Shown here: positions 1 through 9,568 of the stretch, piece after piece
Layout of the letters: the number at the start of each line of letters is the position of its first letter
How positions within the stretch are numbered: position 1 is the stretch's first letter
From: Capnocytophaga sp. oral taxon 878
GTDB lineage: Bacteria; Bacteroidota; Bacteroidia; Flavobacteriales; Flavobacteriaceae
Assembly (NCBI RefSeq): GCF_002999135.1
Contig: NZ_CP027229.1
Location: 1,508,001 to 1,572,000 of the forward strand
DNA: 64,000 nt
Direction: 5' to 3'
Notes under the pieces: generated by a model
The model's database searches: none
Told to the model about the DNA's origin: nothing
What the model saw: the letters and a program-made list of their open reading frames with translations, nothing else
Made by a program: the position numbers and the translations under genes

Positions 1-1
1 G

Positions 2-271
2 TTAGAATTTCATCAATTAGTGAGAGCAGATGTATGGGAGGATGAGGTCAGTGCCTCTTTGCTGGCAACTATTAACAAATACGAACCGCGTTTGAAGCAG
101 GTAGAGGTAAAGGTTACCCTCTCTGAAATTGAGGATTATTCGCACCATAGCAAAGTACACATAAGGCGCAAGGCTGATATAACTGTAAAAGGACAGCTTG
201 TTACCAATCAATTGCCGTTTTACTTTACAACTGCCATTTACATTAGTCCCCTTTCTCAACAACAAGCATAG
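2..271 (+). CDS. tssE: TssE, T6SS baseplate protein (GPW/gp25 family), 5'-truncated by window edge
   Basis: The reading frame is already open at base 2 (residues LEFHQLV before the GTG at 20), so the gene begins outside the window and only the C-terminal ~89 residues are seen. The visible part has the mixed alpha/beta pattern of the gp25-like family (a segment EPRLKQVEVKVT followed by two beta strands). It is followed 9 bp later by tssF. TssE is the wedge protein that helps start sheath polymerisation on the baseplate. The assignment rests on this partial sequence plus position at the head of a T6SS baseplate operon; the GTG at 20 is not thought to be the true start. Confidence 0.7.
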   Translation, partial: LEFHQLVRADVWEDEVSASLLATINKYEPRLKQVEVKVTLSEIEDYSHHSKVHIRRKADITVKGQLVTNQLPFYFTTAIYISPLSQQQA

Positions 272-280
272 CAATACTTT

Positions 281-2053
281 ATGAGAGACGATTTTTTCTA
301 TACGCTGAAAAATAGGATACTGCACAATGCGATGGATCTATGGGGCGTAAAAGACCTACAAAATGCAGATCCTGTATTAGACCTACTAACCGACATCTTT
401 GCTTATGAACTCTCTAAACTCTACCAAGAGGTAGAGGTCTCTAACGCCCAATTGCTACATAGGCTGTCCTCTATCTTAGTAGATAACAAATGGACACTGC
501 CGTTACCCTCACACGGACTTTTTCGCATCTTTCCTAACGAAGAAGTAGAAACGGTACAGCCTACTAATCATTTTTATACCACTAAAAGAGGTTTGGGATT
601 AAGCCCTACGCCTATCTATTTCACCCCATTAGTTACACAAACTCTTTATAACGCTTCTGTAAAATACACCCTATCTGGCAATCATATTAGTTACTATGAG
701 AATTTCATTAGGCAAGAGCAAGTAATATCTTCCTTATCACCTATTAGCAACGAAAATGCATGTTGGATAGGTATTGAAGCCACTCCTGCTGTTTATGCCG
801 CTATGGATGAGCTATTGCTTACCATTCTCATAAAGCATTCATCTCTTTACAGTTATGCTCATCTGATTCGTTTTTACGATATTGATAGCAATGAGATAAA
901 TGTGCGCAGAGATGTTTTTAAAAAGCAACTAATCACAGAAGAACACTATTATCCCGATATTATCAGCTACTACCAAGACCATTTTTACAGTCTTAGCACT
1001 GATTTTAGCAGTCAAAAACTTCTATCCCTTAGAGAATTTTCACCTGAAATAAACCTTGAATTAGAAGGTATTGACTACGACACAAAGCTATTATGGATAA
1101 AAATAGTCTTCCCTAATTTCTTTACCACTGCTGAGCTGCAAAACATCCGTTTTACCCTCAATACCATTCCTGTGGTCAATCGCCAGCAGGTTTACAAGCA
1201 GCACAATGTAAAACGCAATGGGCGCATCGCTTCTTTGCCGTGTGAAGGTAAGAATTACCTTTTGAATCTGAATTCTATATGGGATAACAACGGACATATA
1301 TACCAAAATATCCTGAACAACTACAAAGAGCACCCAGAAGGTACTTACTCATTGTATTTTGGTGATTTAGAGAAATTCGATGTGCGCAACGCCAAGACCA
1401 TTCTTCAAAAGACGATGTACTTAGTAAGAGAAGAAGGCAGCGCGTTTGCAGCGATGAACCCAGAGAAGCTCAACACCGATTTAGAGGAACTAATGCGCCG
1501 TTTGGATACCTTAGAGCGTAAGATGATCTCCGAATGGGGTAATAACGATGAGTTTAACGATAAAACATTTCTTTTGACAACTCCATACCCCAAAGCGACA
1601 ACCTATGAGCTTAGCTATTGGACTACCAATGCAGAAGAAGGCAATGGGTTTGATGAGCACTCTGTATTCCATCAACACACTACCAATGAGTTTGATATGC
1701 AACGCAGCAGGCTTATTACCCCTACCATAGGAGGGGCTACCCGTCACACGGAGCGCGCTCAAATCAACAACCTGCGTTACGGCTTACTCTCTAAGGAGCG
1801 TATCGTCTCAGAGCAAGATATCCGAAGTTACCTACAACAGCGATTTGGAGAGGAACTCATAGAGATTAAGATTTGTTCAGGAGCAGAGATTGCCAAAGAA
1901 AAACGGAGGGGTATTATTCGTACCACAGAGGTACATCTGAGCTTTTCCCATCGCCCTACAGAAGAAAATGCAGGGCGTTTGGCTTTGTTTTTGCAGCAGC
2001 AACTTACCGAAAAATCAATCAGTAATATTCCCTATAGGGTATTTATCAAATAA
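281..2053 (+). CDS. tssF: TssF, T6SS baseplate wedge protein
   Basis: A 590-aa protein with no signal peptide or membrane segment. Its length, its start (RDDFFYTLKNRIL, then DLLTDIFAYELSKLYQEVEVSNAQLLHRL-type helices) and its place between tssE and clpV fit the Bacteroidota TssF family. TssF forms the baseplate wedge with TssG, TssE and TssK in the cytoplasm. The gene starts 9 bp after tssE and is followed 11 bp later by clpV, so it belongs to one transcript with its neighbours. No broken motif was noticed. The call is by family resemblance and operon position; there are no catalytic residues to check in this family. Confidence 0.8.
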   Translation: MRDDFFYTLKNRILHNAMDLWGVKDLQNADPVLDLLTDIFAYELSKLYQEVEVSNAQLLHRLSSILVDNKWTLPLPSHGLFRIFPNEEVETVQPTNHFYTTKRGLGLSPTPIYFTPLVTQTLYNASVKYTLSGNHISYYENFIRQEQVISSLSPISNENACWIGIEATPAVYAAMDELLLTILIKHSSLYSYAHLIRFYDIDSNEINVRRDVFKKQLITEEHYYPDIISYYQDHFYSLSTDFSSQKLLSLREFSPEINLELEGIDYDTKLLWIKIVFPNFFTTAELQNIRFTLNTIPVVNRQQVYKQHNVKRNGRIASLPCEGKNYLLNLNSIWDNNGHIYQNILNNYKEHPEGTYSLYFGDLEKFDVRNAKTILQKTMYLVREEGSAFAAMNPEKLNTDLEELMRRLDTLERKMISEWGNNDEFNDKTFLLTTPYPKATTYELSYWTTNAEEGNGFDEHSVFHQHTTNEFDMQRSRLITPTIGGATRHTERAQINNLRYGLLSKERIVSEQDIRSYLQQRFGEELIEIKICSGAEIAKEKRRGIIRTTEVHLSFSHRPTEENAGRLALFLQQQLTEKSISNIPYRVFIK

Positions 2054-2064
2054 CGCATAATACT

Positions 2065-4503
2065 ATGGAAGATACGTTTAGCACAGGATTAAACGCCGCG
2101 TTGAAGTTGGCTAAAAATATGGCAATAGCCGAGCACCACACGAGCTTTGGAGTGGCACATCTGGCATTGGCAATGCTTTATGAACCCTCAGGACTTCGTG
2201 AGGTCTTGGAAGGCTTGGGTAAGGATATCGCCTATATGATAGAGTGGTTTGAGATGCGCAAAGAGTCCTATCAGTCAGAAGAAATACCCTTTGACGATTC
2301 CTTTGAGGATAGAGAGATCAAAAAGCTGTGGGAAGAGGCTGTCCGTTCCAAAATCAAATTAGGAGCGGATACGATAGATGCCGTATGTGTGTTTATGGCA
2401 ATTGTAAGAGAAGGCGTGATATATTCTGCTGCGCAAATAGAGCTATTGGGCGTAGAAGAAAAAGAGTTTTTAAATCAGTTTAGTATCTCCTCCTTTGAGC
2501 TAAGCGCATCCGATAGCCAGGCAATAGAGGAAATGACCTCTGGATTTGCTTTTGCTGTAAACCTTAAAACCGATAAGATTATCACAGAGGGCAGTCTTGT
2601 GATAGGTCGTGAAGAAGAAGTACGAAATATCTTGGAGAACTTAGAGCGTACCCAGAACAAAGCCACTTTATTGGTGGGTGATTCTGGTATAGGTAAAACA
2701 GCCATTGTAAAAGCCTTTGTAAAAGAACTGAATGAAAATAGAGATCACCAACTGCAAAACACCTTGGTTTTTGGGCTAAATGTGTCCAAATTGCTATCAG
2801 GTAGCACCTCTGAGAATGAACTCTCTAAGAAAACGGTTGAACTCTTTGAAAAACTAAACAAACTGCAAAATACATCTATCTTAGTTATTGATGATCTGCA
2901 AGTGCTATTAGAGAATGCCACAGGTAAATCCAATTTGATGATCAATGTGCTTAACTCCCAGCTTAGTGAAGGAGCTACCAACCTGATAATGTGTATTTCT
3001 TCAGATGCTTACCACAAGTATTTAGAAAAACACCCTATCCATACTAAGTTAGAGGTACTACAATTAGAAGAATTAGACCATTTTCACCTGCTCAAATGCT
3101 TAGAGCGACACCAAGAACACTTTCAGAAAGCCTATCAGATTGAGATTTCTCAGGCTACACTTGCTGAGGCAATTTACCTATCACGGCGTTATTTTAAGGA
3201 GAGTAAACTCCCTTATGGGGCTATTGACCTTATTGATCGCACCTTGGCAGCAGTGAAGATGAGCAATGCCAATACCTCTACAACGATAACAGTTTTTAAA
3301 AAGAAATTAGAAAAACTTAAAACCAGTGAAGAAAAAGACTTTTCAAAACTACAACTCTGGCAAAATACTCTTTTAAGCAAGTTAAGTGCTATTATCAGTA
3401 GCAGGCTTATCGGTAGCTATGTACTTACTGAGGAAACTCCTTATGAGGAGGGTATTGCTAAAATGGAAGCCCTTCTTGTAGAACTTGAAGCACTATCAGC
3501 TCATAAGATCACTTGTATAGAGCCTACTGAGATAGAAGCTATCATTGCGGTGATTACAGGTATTCCCATCGGTAAGATACAAGCCGATGAAAAGGATCGT
3601 TTGCTCAACATAGAAAACCGTTTGCAAGAACGGGTAAAAGGTCAGAATAGGGCTATACAAACCCTTGCCGATGCCATTATAGAATCGCGTAGTGGACTGA
3701 GCAATCCCAAGCAACCTATTGGCTCGTTTTTCTTCTTAGGTCCTACAGGGACAGGAAAGACAGAGCTTACCAAATCGCTGGCAGAGCTGCTCTTTGACGA
3801 TGAAAATGCGATGATACGCTTTGATATGTCTGAGTTCAAGGAAGAACATTCAGCAGCTTTGCTCTATGGAGCGCCACCAGGTTACGTAGGTTATGAAGAG
3901 GGCGGTATGCTTGTAACTAAAATACGACAGAAACCTTATTCAGTAGTGCTCTTTGATGAGATAGAAAAAGCCCACAGCTCTGTGTATGACGTCTTTTTGC
4001 AAATAATGGATGAGGGTACTATTCACGATAAGTTAGGGCGCAGTGGTGATTTCTCTAATGCAATTATTATCTTTACCTCAAACATTGCCAGCAGTTGGAT
4101 AGCAGAAGAAATTAGCAAGGGGCATACGCCTACCTCTAATGAGCTTATTGAGGTGATGAGTGAGTATTTCAGACCTGAGTTTTTAGGACGCCTTACAGAG
4201 GTAGTGCCTTTTTCACCTATTACAGAAGCGGTAGCTCAGGATATTTTCTTATTGCACCTCTCAAAATTACAACAGCAATTACAAGTGCAAAAGAACATAT
4301 CCTTATCCCTTACAGAAGAAGCATTGCATTACCTTTCTAACAAGGGTTACTCACAAAAATATGGCGCACGCCCCATTGCAGGGATTATCAGGAATTACCT
4401 GAAAAAAGCGATCTCCAAGTTTATCGTGGCGCAGCAGGTAAAAGAAGGTGAAACCTTAAAGGTAGATTATAAAGATAACCAACTTATATGGAGTGTTGAG
4501 TAA
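2065..4503 (+). CDS. clpV: TssH/ClpV, AAA+ sheath-disassembly ATPase
   Basis: An 812-aa Hsp100 protein that recycles contracted TssBC sheath. Order: Clp N-terminal domain (about 1-150), AAA1 with Walker A GDSGIGKT near residue 205, middle region, AAA2 with Walker A GPTGTGKT near 558, Walker B VVLFDEIEKAH, arginine-finger segment FLGRLTE and sensor-2 motif YGARPI near the end. AAA2 looks fully active. AAA1 is odd: its Walker B reads LVIDDLQVL (DD in place of the usual DE), and the segment that carries the paired arginine fingers in ClpB-type proteins reads HTKLEVL, with no arginine. ATP hydrolysis is therefore probably carried mainly by AAA2 (inference). The gene lies between tssF and tssG in the baseplate operon. 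Confidence 0.93.
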   Translation: MEDTFSTGLNAALKLAKNMAIAEHHTSFGVAHLALAMLYEPSGLREVLEGLGKDIAYMIEWFEMRKESYQSEEIPFDDSFEDREIKKLWEEAVRSKIKLGADTIDAVCVFMAIVREGVIYSAAQIELLGVEEKEFLNQFSISSFELSASDSQAIEEMTSGFAFAVNLKTDKIITEGSLVIGREEEVRNILENLERTQNKATLLVGDSGIGKTAIVKAFVKELNENRDHQLQNTLVFGLNVSKLLSGSTSENELSKKTVELFEKLNKLQNTSILVIDDLQVLLENATGKSNLMINVLNSQLSEGATNLIMCISSDAYHKYLEKHPIHTKLEVLQLEELDHFHLLKCLERHQEHFQKAYQIEISQATLAEAIYLSRRYFKESKLPYGAIDLIDRTLAAVKMSNANTSTTITVFKKKLEKLKTSEEKDFSKLQLWQNTLLSKLSAIISSRLIGSYVLTEETPYEEGIAKMEALLVELEALSAHKITCIEPTEIEAIIAVITGIPIGKIQADEKDRLLNIENRLQERVKGQNRAIQTLADAIIESRSGLSNPKQPIGSFFFLGPTGTGKTELTKSLAELLFDDENAMIRFDMSEFKEEHSAALLYGAPPGYVGYEEGGMLVTKIRQKPYSVVLFDEIEKAHSSVYDVFLQIMDEGTIHDKLGRSGDFSNAIIIFTSNIASSWIAEEISKGHTPTSNELIEVMSEYFRPEFLGRLTEVVPFSPITEAVAQDIFLLHLSKLQQQLQVQKNISLSLTEEALHYLSNKGYSQKYGARPIAGIIRNYLKKAISKFIVAQQVKEGETLKVDYKDNQLIWSVE

Positions 4504-4518
4504 GGGATTTTTTTAAGA

Positions 4519-5442
4519 ATGTTAGAAGACAAGTACAACATATCAGAACTAAAGCAAAGTGAAGCTGCTGATTTTATCGCAGAGGTATTCTATGATGAGC
4601 TTAAATTCATCTTAGGAGAGGAGCTTGACACCCTACTCAAACTAAAGCTATACGGTATGAACGCTCGTGTACACTCAAAGGATGTGCTCAATATCTCTAC
4701 TGATTACCAAGCTACCCGATTGGGATATAGGGAATTTTTGGTCTTACACCTCAGCAGGAACAGTATGTACCACCAGTTGCCAGAAGCACTCTTTCATCCT
4801 TTGGTAGTCAGCCGCCCTTCAATGAGCAATAGAGAGATTGTAGAGGCGGTACGCAAGAATCGCAAACGGGAGAAAAACAATCTGTATTTCTTTTCTGCTT
4901 TTGATACACAGCTGTTTAAAGAACGCGCACATATTTTCAGCAGACATTTAAACCTGCTTACTGATGATAAAGCCAAAGAGAATTTTTTAAATATTGCTAA
5001 ACAGTTGTTAAATGTAGGGCTTACCATTCCTAAAAAGAAGTTAGAGATACTATTTTTGGAGCTATGCCATAGTGAGCAACTCAAAGAAAATCTCCCTGTT
5101 ATTGAGCGTCTGTTAGAGCTTGTATTAGAACTACCTCTAAAACTCTGTTACATACCTAAAAAGTTCGAAAAACTGCCTTTTATCCCATTAGGTGAGGCGC
5201 GTATAGGCGTGAATTTCGGTTTAGATGGTAGTATGGAGAGTGAAATAGAAGATGTAAAAATAACCTTATTTTTAAGTAAAGCAATAGATTATGAACTATA
5301 TACTCAGCATACAGACAATATCAGAAAAATACTCAGTTTTTTGCTATTGGCAGCAAGAGAAGTTATTTTCTCTTATGAGAAACAACAAAAGATAGATTTA
5401 GTAATAGGAAAAGGACATTTGGGGTTGGATACTTTTCTGTGA
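4519..5442 (+). CDS. tssG: TssG, T6SS baseplate protein
   Basis: A 307-aa soluble protein following clpV after 15 bp. TssG is the partner of TssF in the baseplate wedge, and the F-H-G order is usual in T6SS loci. The middle contains a basic helix (VRKNRKREKNN), and the C-terminal part has the beta-rich pattern ending LVIGKGHLGLDTFL that resembles the 'G-hLG..T.L' ending of TssG proteins. No membrane segment is seen. The family in Bacteroidota is divergent from the proteobacterial one, so the call depends partly on gene order. Confidence 0.75.
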   Translation: MLEDKYNISELKQSEAADFIAEVFYDELKFILGEELDTLLKLKLYGMNARVHSKDVLNISTDYQATRLGYREFLVLHLSRNSMYHQLPEALFHPLVVSRPSMSNREIVEAVRKNRKREKNNLYFFSAFDTQLFKERAHIFSRHLNLLTDDKAKENFLNIAKQLLNVGLTIPKKKLEILFLELCHSEQLKENLPVIERLLELVLELPLKLCYIPKKFEKLPFIPLGEARIGVNFGLDGSMESEIEDVKITLFLSKAIDYELYTQHTDNIRKILSFLLLAAREVIFSYEKQQKIDLVIGKGHLGLDTFL

Positions 5443-5475
5443 TTTTGTAAATAGAGATAAGAAAATTAAGAAGAT

Positions 5476-6363
5476 ATGGAAGCGTTAATTTCATTTTTTG
5501 TAAAATACTTACTTGTACCGCTCTTGGCAGTGGTAATGCTTTTTGTGGTTAATAAATTAGCAGGTATAAAAAAGAAGATACAGGTTAAAAAAGTCATCAT
5601 CTTTGTGCTTATTGTGGTGCTTATCTTAACGCTACCTTCACTTTTTGCACTGCTCAAAAATGAGTTTGTGTGGGGTGGTTTGGTACTTAGTATCATCTCC
5701 TACCTCATCTTAGGAATAGGTTTGGTGTACTATGTAAAGAGCAGTTATTACGCTAAAACACTGGGTTTTGAAGATGATTTACAAGATAAGGCAATTTTCT
5801 TTTTAGTGCTGTGTATTGCAATGTTAGTCTCAGGTTGGGCCTATTACCTCTTCTTTAACTTGTTAAGCACGCTTCCTTATGCAAGCACTGCAATGTTTAT
5901 TGTCCTGTGGTTTGTAATGCCTTTGCTATACGTAATAGCAAGGGATTACTATCTAAAATTTGCTCCTGTTTTTCGTACTCCTTGGGTGGTTAAGTCTGAT
6001 GCTACGGATAGTTCTTATTGGGAGCGTGTAGATACCTTTAACCTTATACAAGTTACTGTTCGCATCAAGAAAACCCCTGATGCTGAGAATTATTCTTCTT
6101 ATGTTGTAAAGTTACCTATGGAAGTTCCGATAGGAAAATGGTTTGATCGTTTTATTGAAGACCAGAATGTACGCTTTCCAGAAAGTCCTATACTCACCAA
6201 AGATGAAGACGAGGATATTGGCTGGGTATTTTACACTCCTAAGTGGTTTACTATACCACTTTTTGTAAGGTTTTTAGATCCAGAGAATGAGGCTTATGAC
6301 AATAGGATTAAGAACCGACAGATAATTTATATCCGTAGGGTGAAATTAGAAAAAGGTATTTAA
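5476..6363 (+). CDS. tssN: TssN, Bacteroidota T6SS inner-membrane protein
   Basis: A 295-aa protein with about five hydrophobic segments in the first 160 residues (for example YLLVPLLAVVMLFVV, IIFVLIVVLILTLPSLFALL, FFLVLCIAMLVSGWAYYLFF), followed by a soluble C-terminal half. This layout, and its place between tssG and tssK, match TssN of the Bacteroidota-specific membrane complex TssNQOPR, in which TssN links the envelope complex to the baseplate. That complex replaces the TssJLM complex of proteobacteria, and no tssJ, tssL or tssM is seen here. The C-terminal half (from about residue 170) probably faces the cytoplasm and touches TssK or the baseplate (inference). Confidence 0.8.
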   Translation: MEALISFFVKYLLVPLLAVVMLFVVNKLAGIKKKIQVKKVIIFVLIVVLILTLPSLFALLKNEFVWGGLVLSIISYLILGIGLVYYVKSSYYAKTLGFEDDLQDKAIFFLVLCIAMLVSGWAYYLFFNLLSTLPYASTAMFIVLWFVMPLLYVIARDYYLKFAPVFRTPWVVKSDATDSSYWERVDTFNLIQVTVRIKKTPDAENYSSYVVKLPMEVPIGKWFDRFIEDQNVRFPESPILTKDEDEDIGWVFYTPKWFTIPLFVRFLDPENEAYDNRIKNRQIIYIRRVKLEKGI

Positions 6364-6384
6364 TACATAAAAAATATAATAAAA

Positions 6385-7536
6385 ATGAAGAAAATACAGT
6401 ATTTGCCAGTGAATTGGGAAGATGGGATGAAAATCACTCAAAAAGATTTTTGTGATGATTATTTCCATACCATTGAACTTATAAAAGATTACAACGCTAC
6501 CAATCAGAATAGTTTTGAGTACGGCTTATTAGAGCCTATTGATACCAATAATGGCAATTTGGATTTAGAATTTTCAAACGAATCTAATACACTGAGAGTA
6601 ACACTCAAATCGTGCCATCTTATTACTAAATTGGGTTATCGTATTTTGTTTTACGATGAACTCTATGGAGCCGAACAGCGCCCTTTTGCTATTGTAAATC
6701 TTGCCGATGTAGACGCTAACACAGAAGGTTTTTTTATCATTCTCTCTGTTAATCCTTATGAGGGGATACCTGTAGGAGTCCCGAATCCTGAAGAAGTACC
6801 CTTACATCACCCTTATATTCTACCAAAAATAAAATTAGAAATCATTCCTTATCAGCAAATAAATACGAGTTTTCTTGATAACTATTTTTTAGTGGTAGGG
6901 GAAATACACCTTAAGGAAAAGATTTTAGCAGAAAATAAGACTTACATACCAGCAGTGAAAAAAGTAGCTTATCATACTGAGACTGAAAAATTCAGGGCGG
7001 ATCTCTGTAAGACTATTGGTGATATTAACAAAAATGCTATTGGAATTATAAAGAAGAACAAGGGTAATGAACGCACCAATCACTTAGGGACAAACACTTG
7101 TTTATTATGCCAAAATAGCAATGATTTTTACACTCAAAATAGCTTCTTCTTTAACAATATAGCCTCTGAATATCCTCCAATTGCTCTTGTAGAGCGAATA
7201 ACGCATTGGGCACATCAACTCTCTATTTCTATAAACCTTATGGAAGATAGAGCACAAGAAGAACTATTGCAGTATTACTACGAATGGATAGATGTAAAAC
7301 CCTCTGAGTTTACAGCTACTATAGAGAATGTTATTAATCTGCACTATAATCATATGAATATAGCTCCCACTTTAAACACACTCCAACTATTCATCTCAAT
7401 GATACATAAACTGTTTGAAAAGATGAGTGGTTTAGAATACATTGGGCAAAGAAGAGACAATATTGTAGTGAGCCAAGAATTACCTACTCAAAAGGAAAAA
7501 GGTAAAAATAGTTCTATATGGTCTATGTTTGATTAA
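6385..7536 (+). CDS. tssK: TssK, baseplate adaptor
   Basis: A 383-aa soluble protein beginning KKIQYLPVNWEDGMKITQKDF, which recalls the 'W..G..l...HF' opening of TssK proteins, with D-F in place of H-F. TssK connects the TssFGE wedge to the membrane complex. It starts 21 bp after tssN and is the last gene of the first transcription unit: the next 127 bp hold a new promoter. A pair of cysteines (CLLCQN, around residues 238-241) is notable in an otherwise cysteine-poor protein. The C-terminal domain (about 270-360) is helical, as expected for the part that docks to the membrane complex. Confidence 0.78.
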   Translation: MKKIQYLPVNWEDGMKITQKDFCDDYFHTIELIKDYNATNQNSFEYGLLEPIDTNNGNLDLEFSNESNTLRVTLKSCHLITKLGYRILFYDELYGAEQRPFAIVNLADVDANTEGFFIILSVNPYEGIPVGVPNPEEVPLHHPYILPKIKLEIIPYQQINTSFLDNYFLVVGEIHLKEKILAENKTYIPAVKKVAYHTETEKFRADLCKTIGDINKNAIGIIKKNKGNERTNHLGTNTCLLCQNSNDFYTQNSFFFNNIASEYPPIALVERITHWAHQLSISINLMEDRAQEELLQYYYEWIDVKPSEFTATIENVINLHYNHMNIAPTLNTLQLFISMIHKLFEKMSGLEYIGQRRDNIVVSQELPTQKEKGKNSSIWSMFD

Positions 7537-7616
7537 TATATTGATAAATAGCATTCTAATTGAATTAAGACAAAAAAAACTTACAACAAAATCAGTGCTA
7601 TTTAGAAATTATTTTC

Positions 7617-7624
7617 TATTTTTG
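7617..7624 (+). promoter_or_regulatory. Probable -7 element for the tssO-tssR unit
   Basis: The octamer TATTTTTG fits the Bacteroidota -7 consensus TAnnTTTG and lies 39 bp before the tssO start, in the 127-bp gap after tssK. The matching -33 TTTG is not clear, so this is a moderate call. Confidence 0.5.
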
Positions 7625-7663
7625 TACTCGATTTTTTAATCTTAAGGCACAACAGTTTATTCT

Positions 7664-8179
7664 ATGAAATCAGTATCTCAAGAGGTAAGAGCTAAAAATA
7701 TTAGAGATTTCTCTATTTCGTTCACTATGCTGATAGTGATGTTCTTTCTGTGCTGTTACATTACCATATCCATAGCTGAGGAGGGAATTAACTTGTTAGA
7801 GGAAAAGAGGAATAAGTATGAACAAGTTTTCAAACAGCAAGCAGAGCTTAATTTTATGTTGGATGACTTAAACAAAAAACTCTTTGCTTTGCGCAGTAAA
7901 AAACGTAATGCTGGTGAGCACAAGCAGCTACAAAAGATCATCTCAGAGGCACGAGAGGAATTGGAAAAAGATATTGACACCACTAAGGTAGGAAATGAAC
8001 ACTATACCATCTATAGCCAACTGCTCTCTCAAGTGAGAGAAATACAAACTGTAATGGATCTCTATGAAATAGAGGACAACAAAAGGTCTTACTATATAGA
8101 GCAGTTAGAGAAATGCAAGCAGATTTATCAAGACCTGAGCCGTCAGAGAAGTAGTAATAACAAAGCAACAGGAAAATAA
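7664..8179 (+). CDS. tssO: TssO-like T6SS membrane-complex protein
   Basis: A 171-aa bitopic protein. A short N-terminal cytoplasmic stretch (about 17 residues) is followed by one membrane helix (SISFTMLIVMFFLCCYITIS) and a long periplasmic region predicted as coiled coil, rich in E, K, Q and L heptads. This is the plan of TssO in the Bacteroidota membrane complex TssNQOPR. It is the first gene of the second T6SS unit, 6 bp before another small bitopic protein. The exact letter (TssO rather than TssQ) is uncertain from sequence alone. Confidence 0.6.
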   Translation: MKSVSQEVRAKNIRDFSISFTMLIVMFFLCCYITISIAEEGINLLEEKRNKYEQVFKQQAELNFMLDDLNKKLFALRSKKRNAGEHKQLQKIISEAREELEKDIDTTKVGNEHYTIYSQLLSQVREIQTVMDLYEIEDNKRSYYIEQLEKCKQIYQDLSRQRSSNNKATGK

Positions 8180-8184
8180 TAACT

Positions 8185-8622
8185 ATGAATGAAACATTTT
8201 GGAAGAAAATACGCTTTGCAATGATATTCGTACTCTTGGCTTCACTCCTACTTTTGGTGTTAGTCAAACTCATACGACCTATTCCTTTTATTGAAGGCAA
8301 TGAGGTAATGAAGGAGATTCAAAACTCAGAGAAAATCCTCAAAGAGCAGAAAGAATACACTCACAAGGTGCGTATACTTTGCGATACTATTAAAGGAATT
8401 GACTTTCAAATCAATCAGCAACAGCGTTTAGAGGAGATAAAAAGAGAAATACAATCCCTTGAAGATGTTTACAAGGAAAACAAAGATGCAAAGTACATTT
8501 TTGGTCTGCAATCGGCAAGGGTACTGAGAATTTATTTTGAAGCGCGAGAATCATTCAATAAAATTCAGACAAACAACAAAAAACTCAAAAGCAACTTAGA
8601 TGAGTGTAAAGCCAATATTTAA
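8185..8622 (+). CDS. Small T6SS membrane protein (TssO/TssP/TssQ group)
   Basis: A 145-aa protein with one membrane helix near residues 10-30 (FAMIFVLLASLLLLVLVKLI) and a periplasmic coiled-coil tail. It resembles the preceding tssO product in plan but not clearly in sequence, and starts 6 bp after it. Its context, followed by a PKD-domain protein and TssR, makes it one of the accessory components of the Bacteroidota-specific membrane complex. I cannot tell from the sequence which letter it should have. There is no lipobox cysteine at the N-terminus, which argues against a lipoprotein. Confidence 0.5.
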   Translation: MNETFWKKIRFAMIFVLLASLLLLVLVKLIRPIPFIEGNEVMKEIQNSEKILKEQKEYTHKVRILCDTIKGIDFQINQQQRLEEIKREIQSLEDVYKENKDAKYIFGLQSARVLRIYFEARESFNKIQTNNKKLKSNLDECKANI

Positions 8623-8634
8623 CATATAAATACG

Positions 8635-9564
8635 ATGAATCAAAAGACCGCTATTATCGTTGGAGGTTCCCTATTGTTGATTTTACTCATTTTAGGGTAT
8701 GTTTTCTTCACTCCTTCCTCAAAATCAGAGAATTTGGATTTCTATATCTTTGACTCCAATAACAACAATCACTATGAAGTAGGAGAACCTTTAGAGTTTA
8801 CCATAAGTGACAGCACTATGGTAAAAAACCATCAGATTGTCTGGAAGTTCGGCAACGGTGATATGGCAAAGGGCAAAAATAGTGTAAAATACGACTATAA
8901 ATCTGCTGGCAAATACCTCATCACTTTAGAGGTTGGCAAAAACAATAAAGTCTCTAAGTATATCAAGGTTATCCCTACTGAACAAAAACAGGCTTTGGAC
9001 TCTATTCCTCGCCTTTTAGGTCCTGATATTGGTTATGTAGGGGAAGAACTCGTTTTCTACGCTGAGGGTCCAGGAGCTAAGATTTGGTATTGGGAGTTTG
9101 GAGAATCAGGCACGGTAGACGCCTACGAACAGCAAACCGTATATGCTTACTCTGAGCCAGGTACCTATAAAGTAAAACTCTCCACTAACACCACTGCCTT
9201 TCCTATCTTTCACGAAATAGAAATTTTGCCCCAATTTGAAAAAGTAAATGACCTTATCACTGTTGATTCATTGGCTTTGGCAGAAGATGATATAAAGAAA
9301 CACCTACAAAGTATTGCCAACACAGAGGTGGGCGACAGAAATAACTTTTATAAACAACTCAATTATATCAAACAACGCTATATATGCCATGACCTCAGTG
9401 AAGTAGTTGTGGTTATCAATCAGAATAAGTACAACGACCTGTATAGTTATTGTCAAGGATTGCACTACCTTGAAGCTAAGAAAAAACAGAAAGTAAATAT
9501 CACCAAAGTGGAAATAGACACTTTCAACTGTGTAAAGCGGATTAATGTATCACAAACGGAGTAG
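8635..9564 (+). CDS. PKD-domain periplasmic protein of the T6SS membrane complex (TssP-like)
   Basis: A 309-aa protein anchored by one N-terminal membrane helix (IIVGGSLLLILLILGYVFF). Two PKD-like beta-sandwich domains follow: one around residues 40-115 (WKFGNGD, YDYKSAGKYLITLEV) and one around 125-200 (WYWEFGESG, YAYSEPGTYKVKLS). The C-terminal ~100 residues are helical. PKD domains mediate protein contacts outside the cytoplasm, so a bridging role in the periplasm between inner-membrane proteins and TssR is likely (inference). By position before tssR it probably corresponds to TssP of the TssNQOPR set. Confidence 0.6.
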   Translation: MNQKTAIIVGGSLLLILLILGYVFFTPSSKSENLDFYIFDSNNNNHYEVGEPLEFTISDSTMVKNHQIVWKFGNGDMAKGKNSVKYDYKSAGKYLITLEVGKNNKVSKYIKVIPTEQKQALDSIPRLLGPDIGYVGEELVFYAEGPGAKIWYWEFGESGTVDAYEQQTVYAYSEPGTYKVKLSTNTTAFPIFHEIEILPQFEKVNDLITVDSLALAEDDIKKHLQSIANTEVGDRNNFYKQLNYIKQRYICHDLSEVVVVINQNKYNDLYSYCQGLHYLEAKKKQKVNITKVEIDTFNCVKRINVSQTE

Positions 9565-9568
9565 AATA

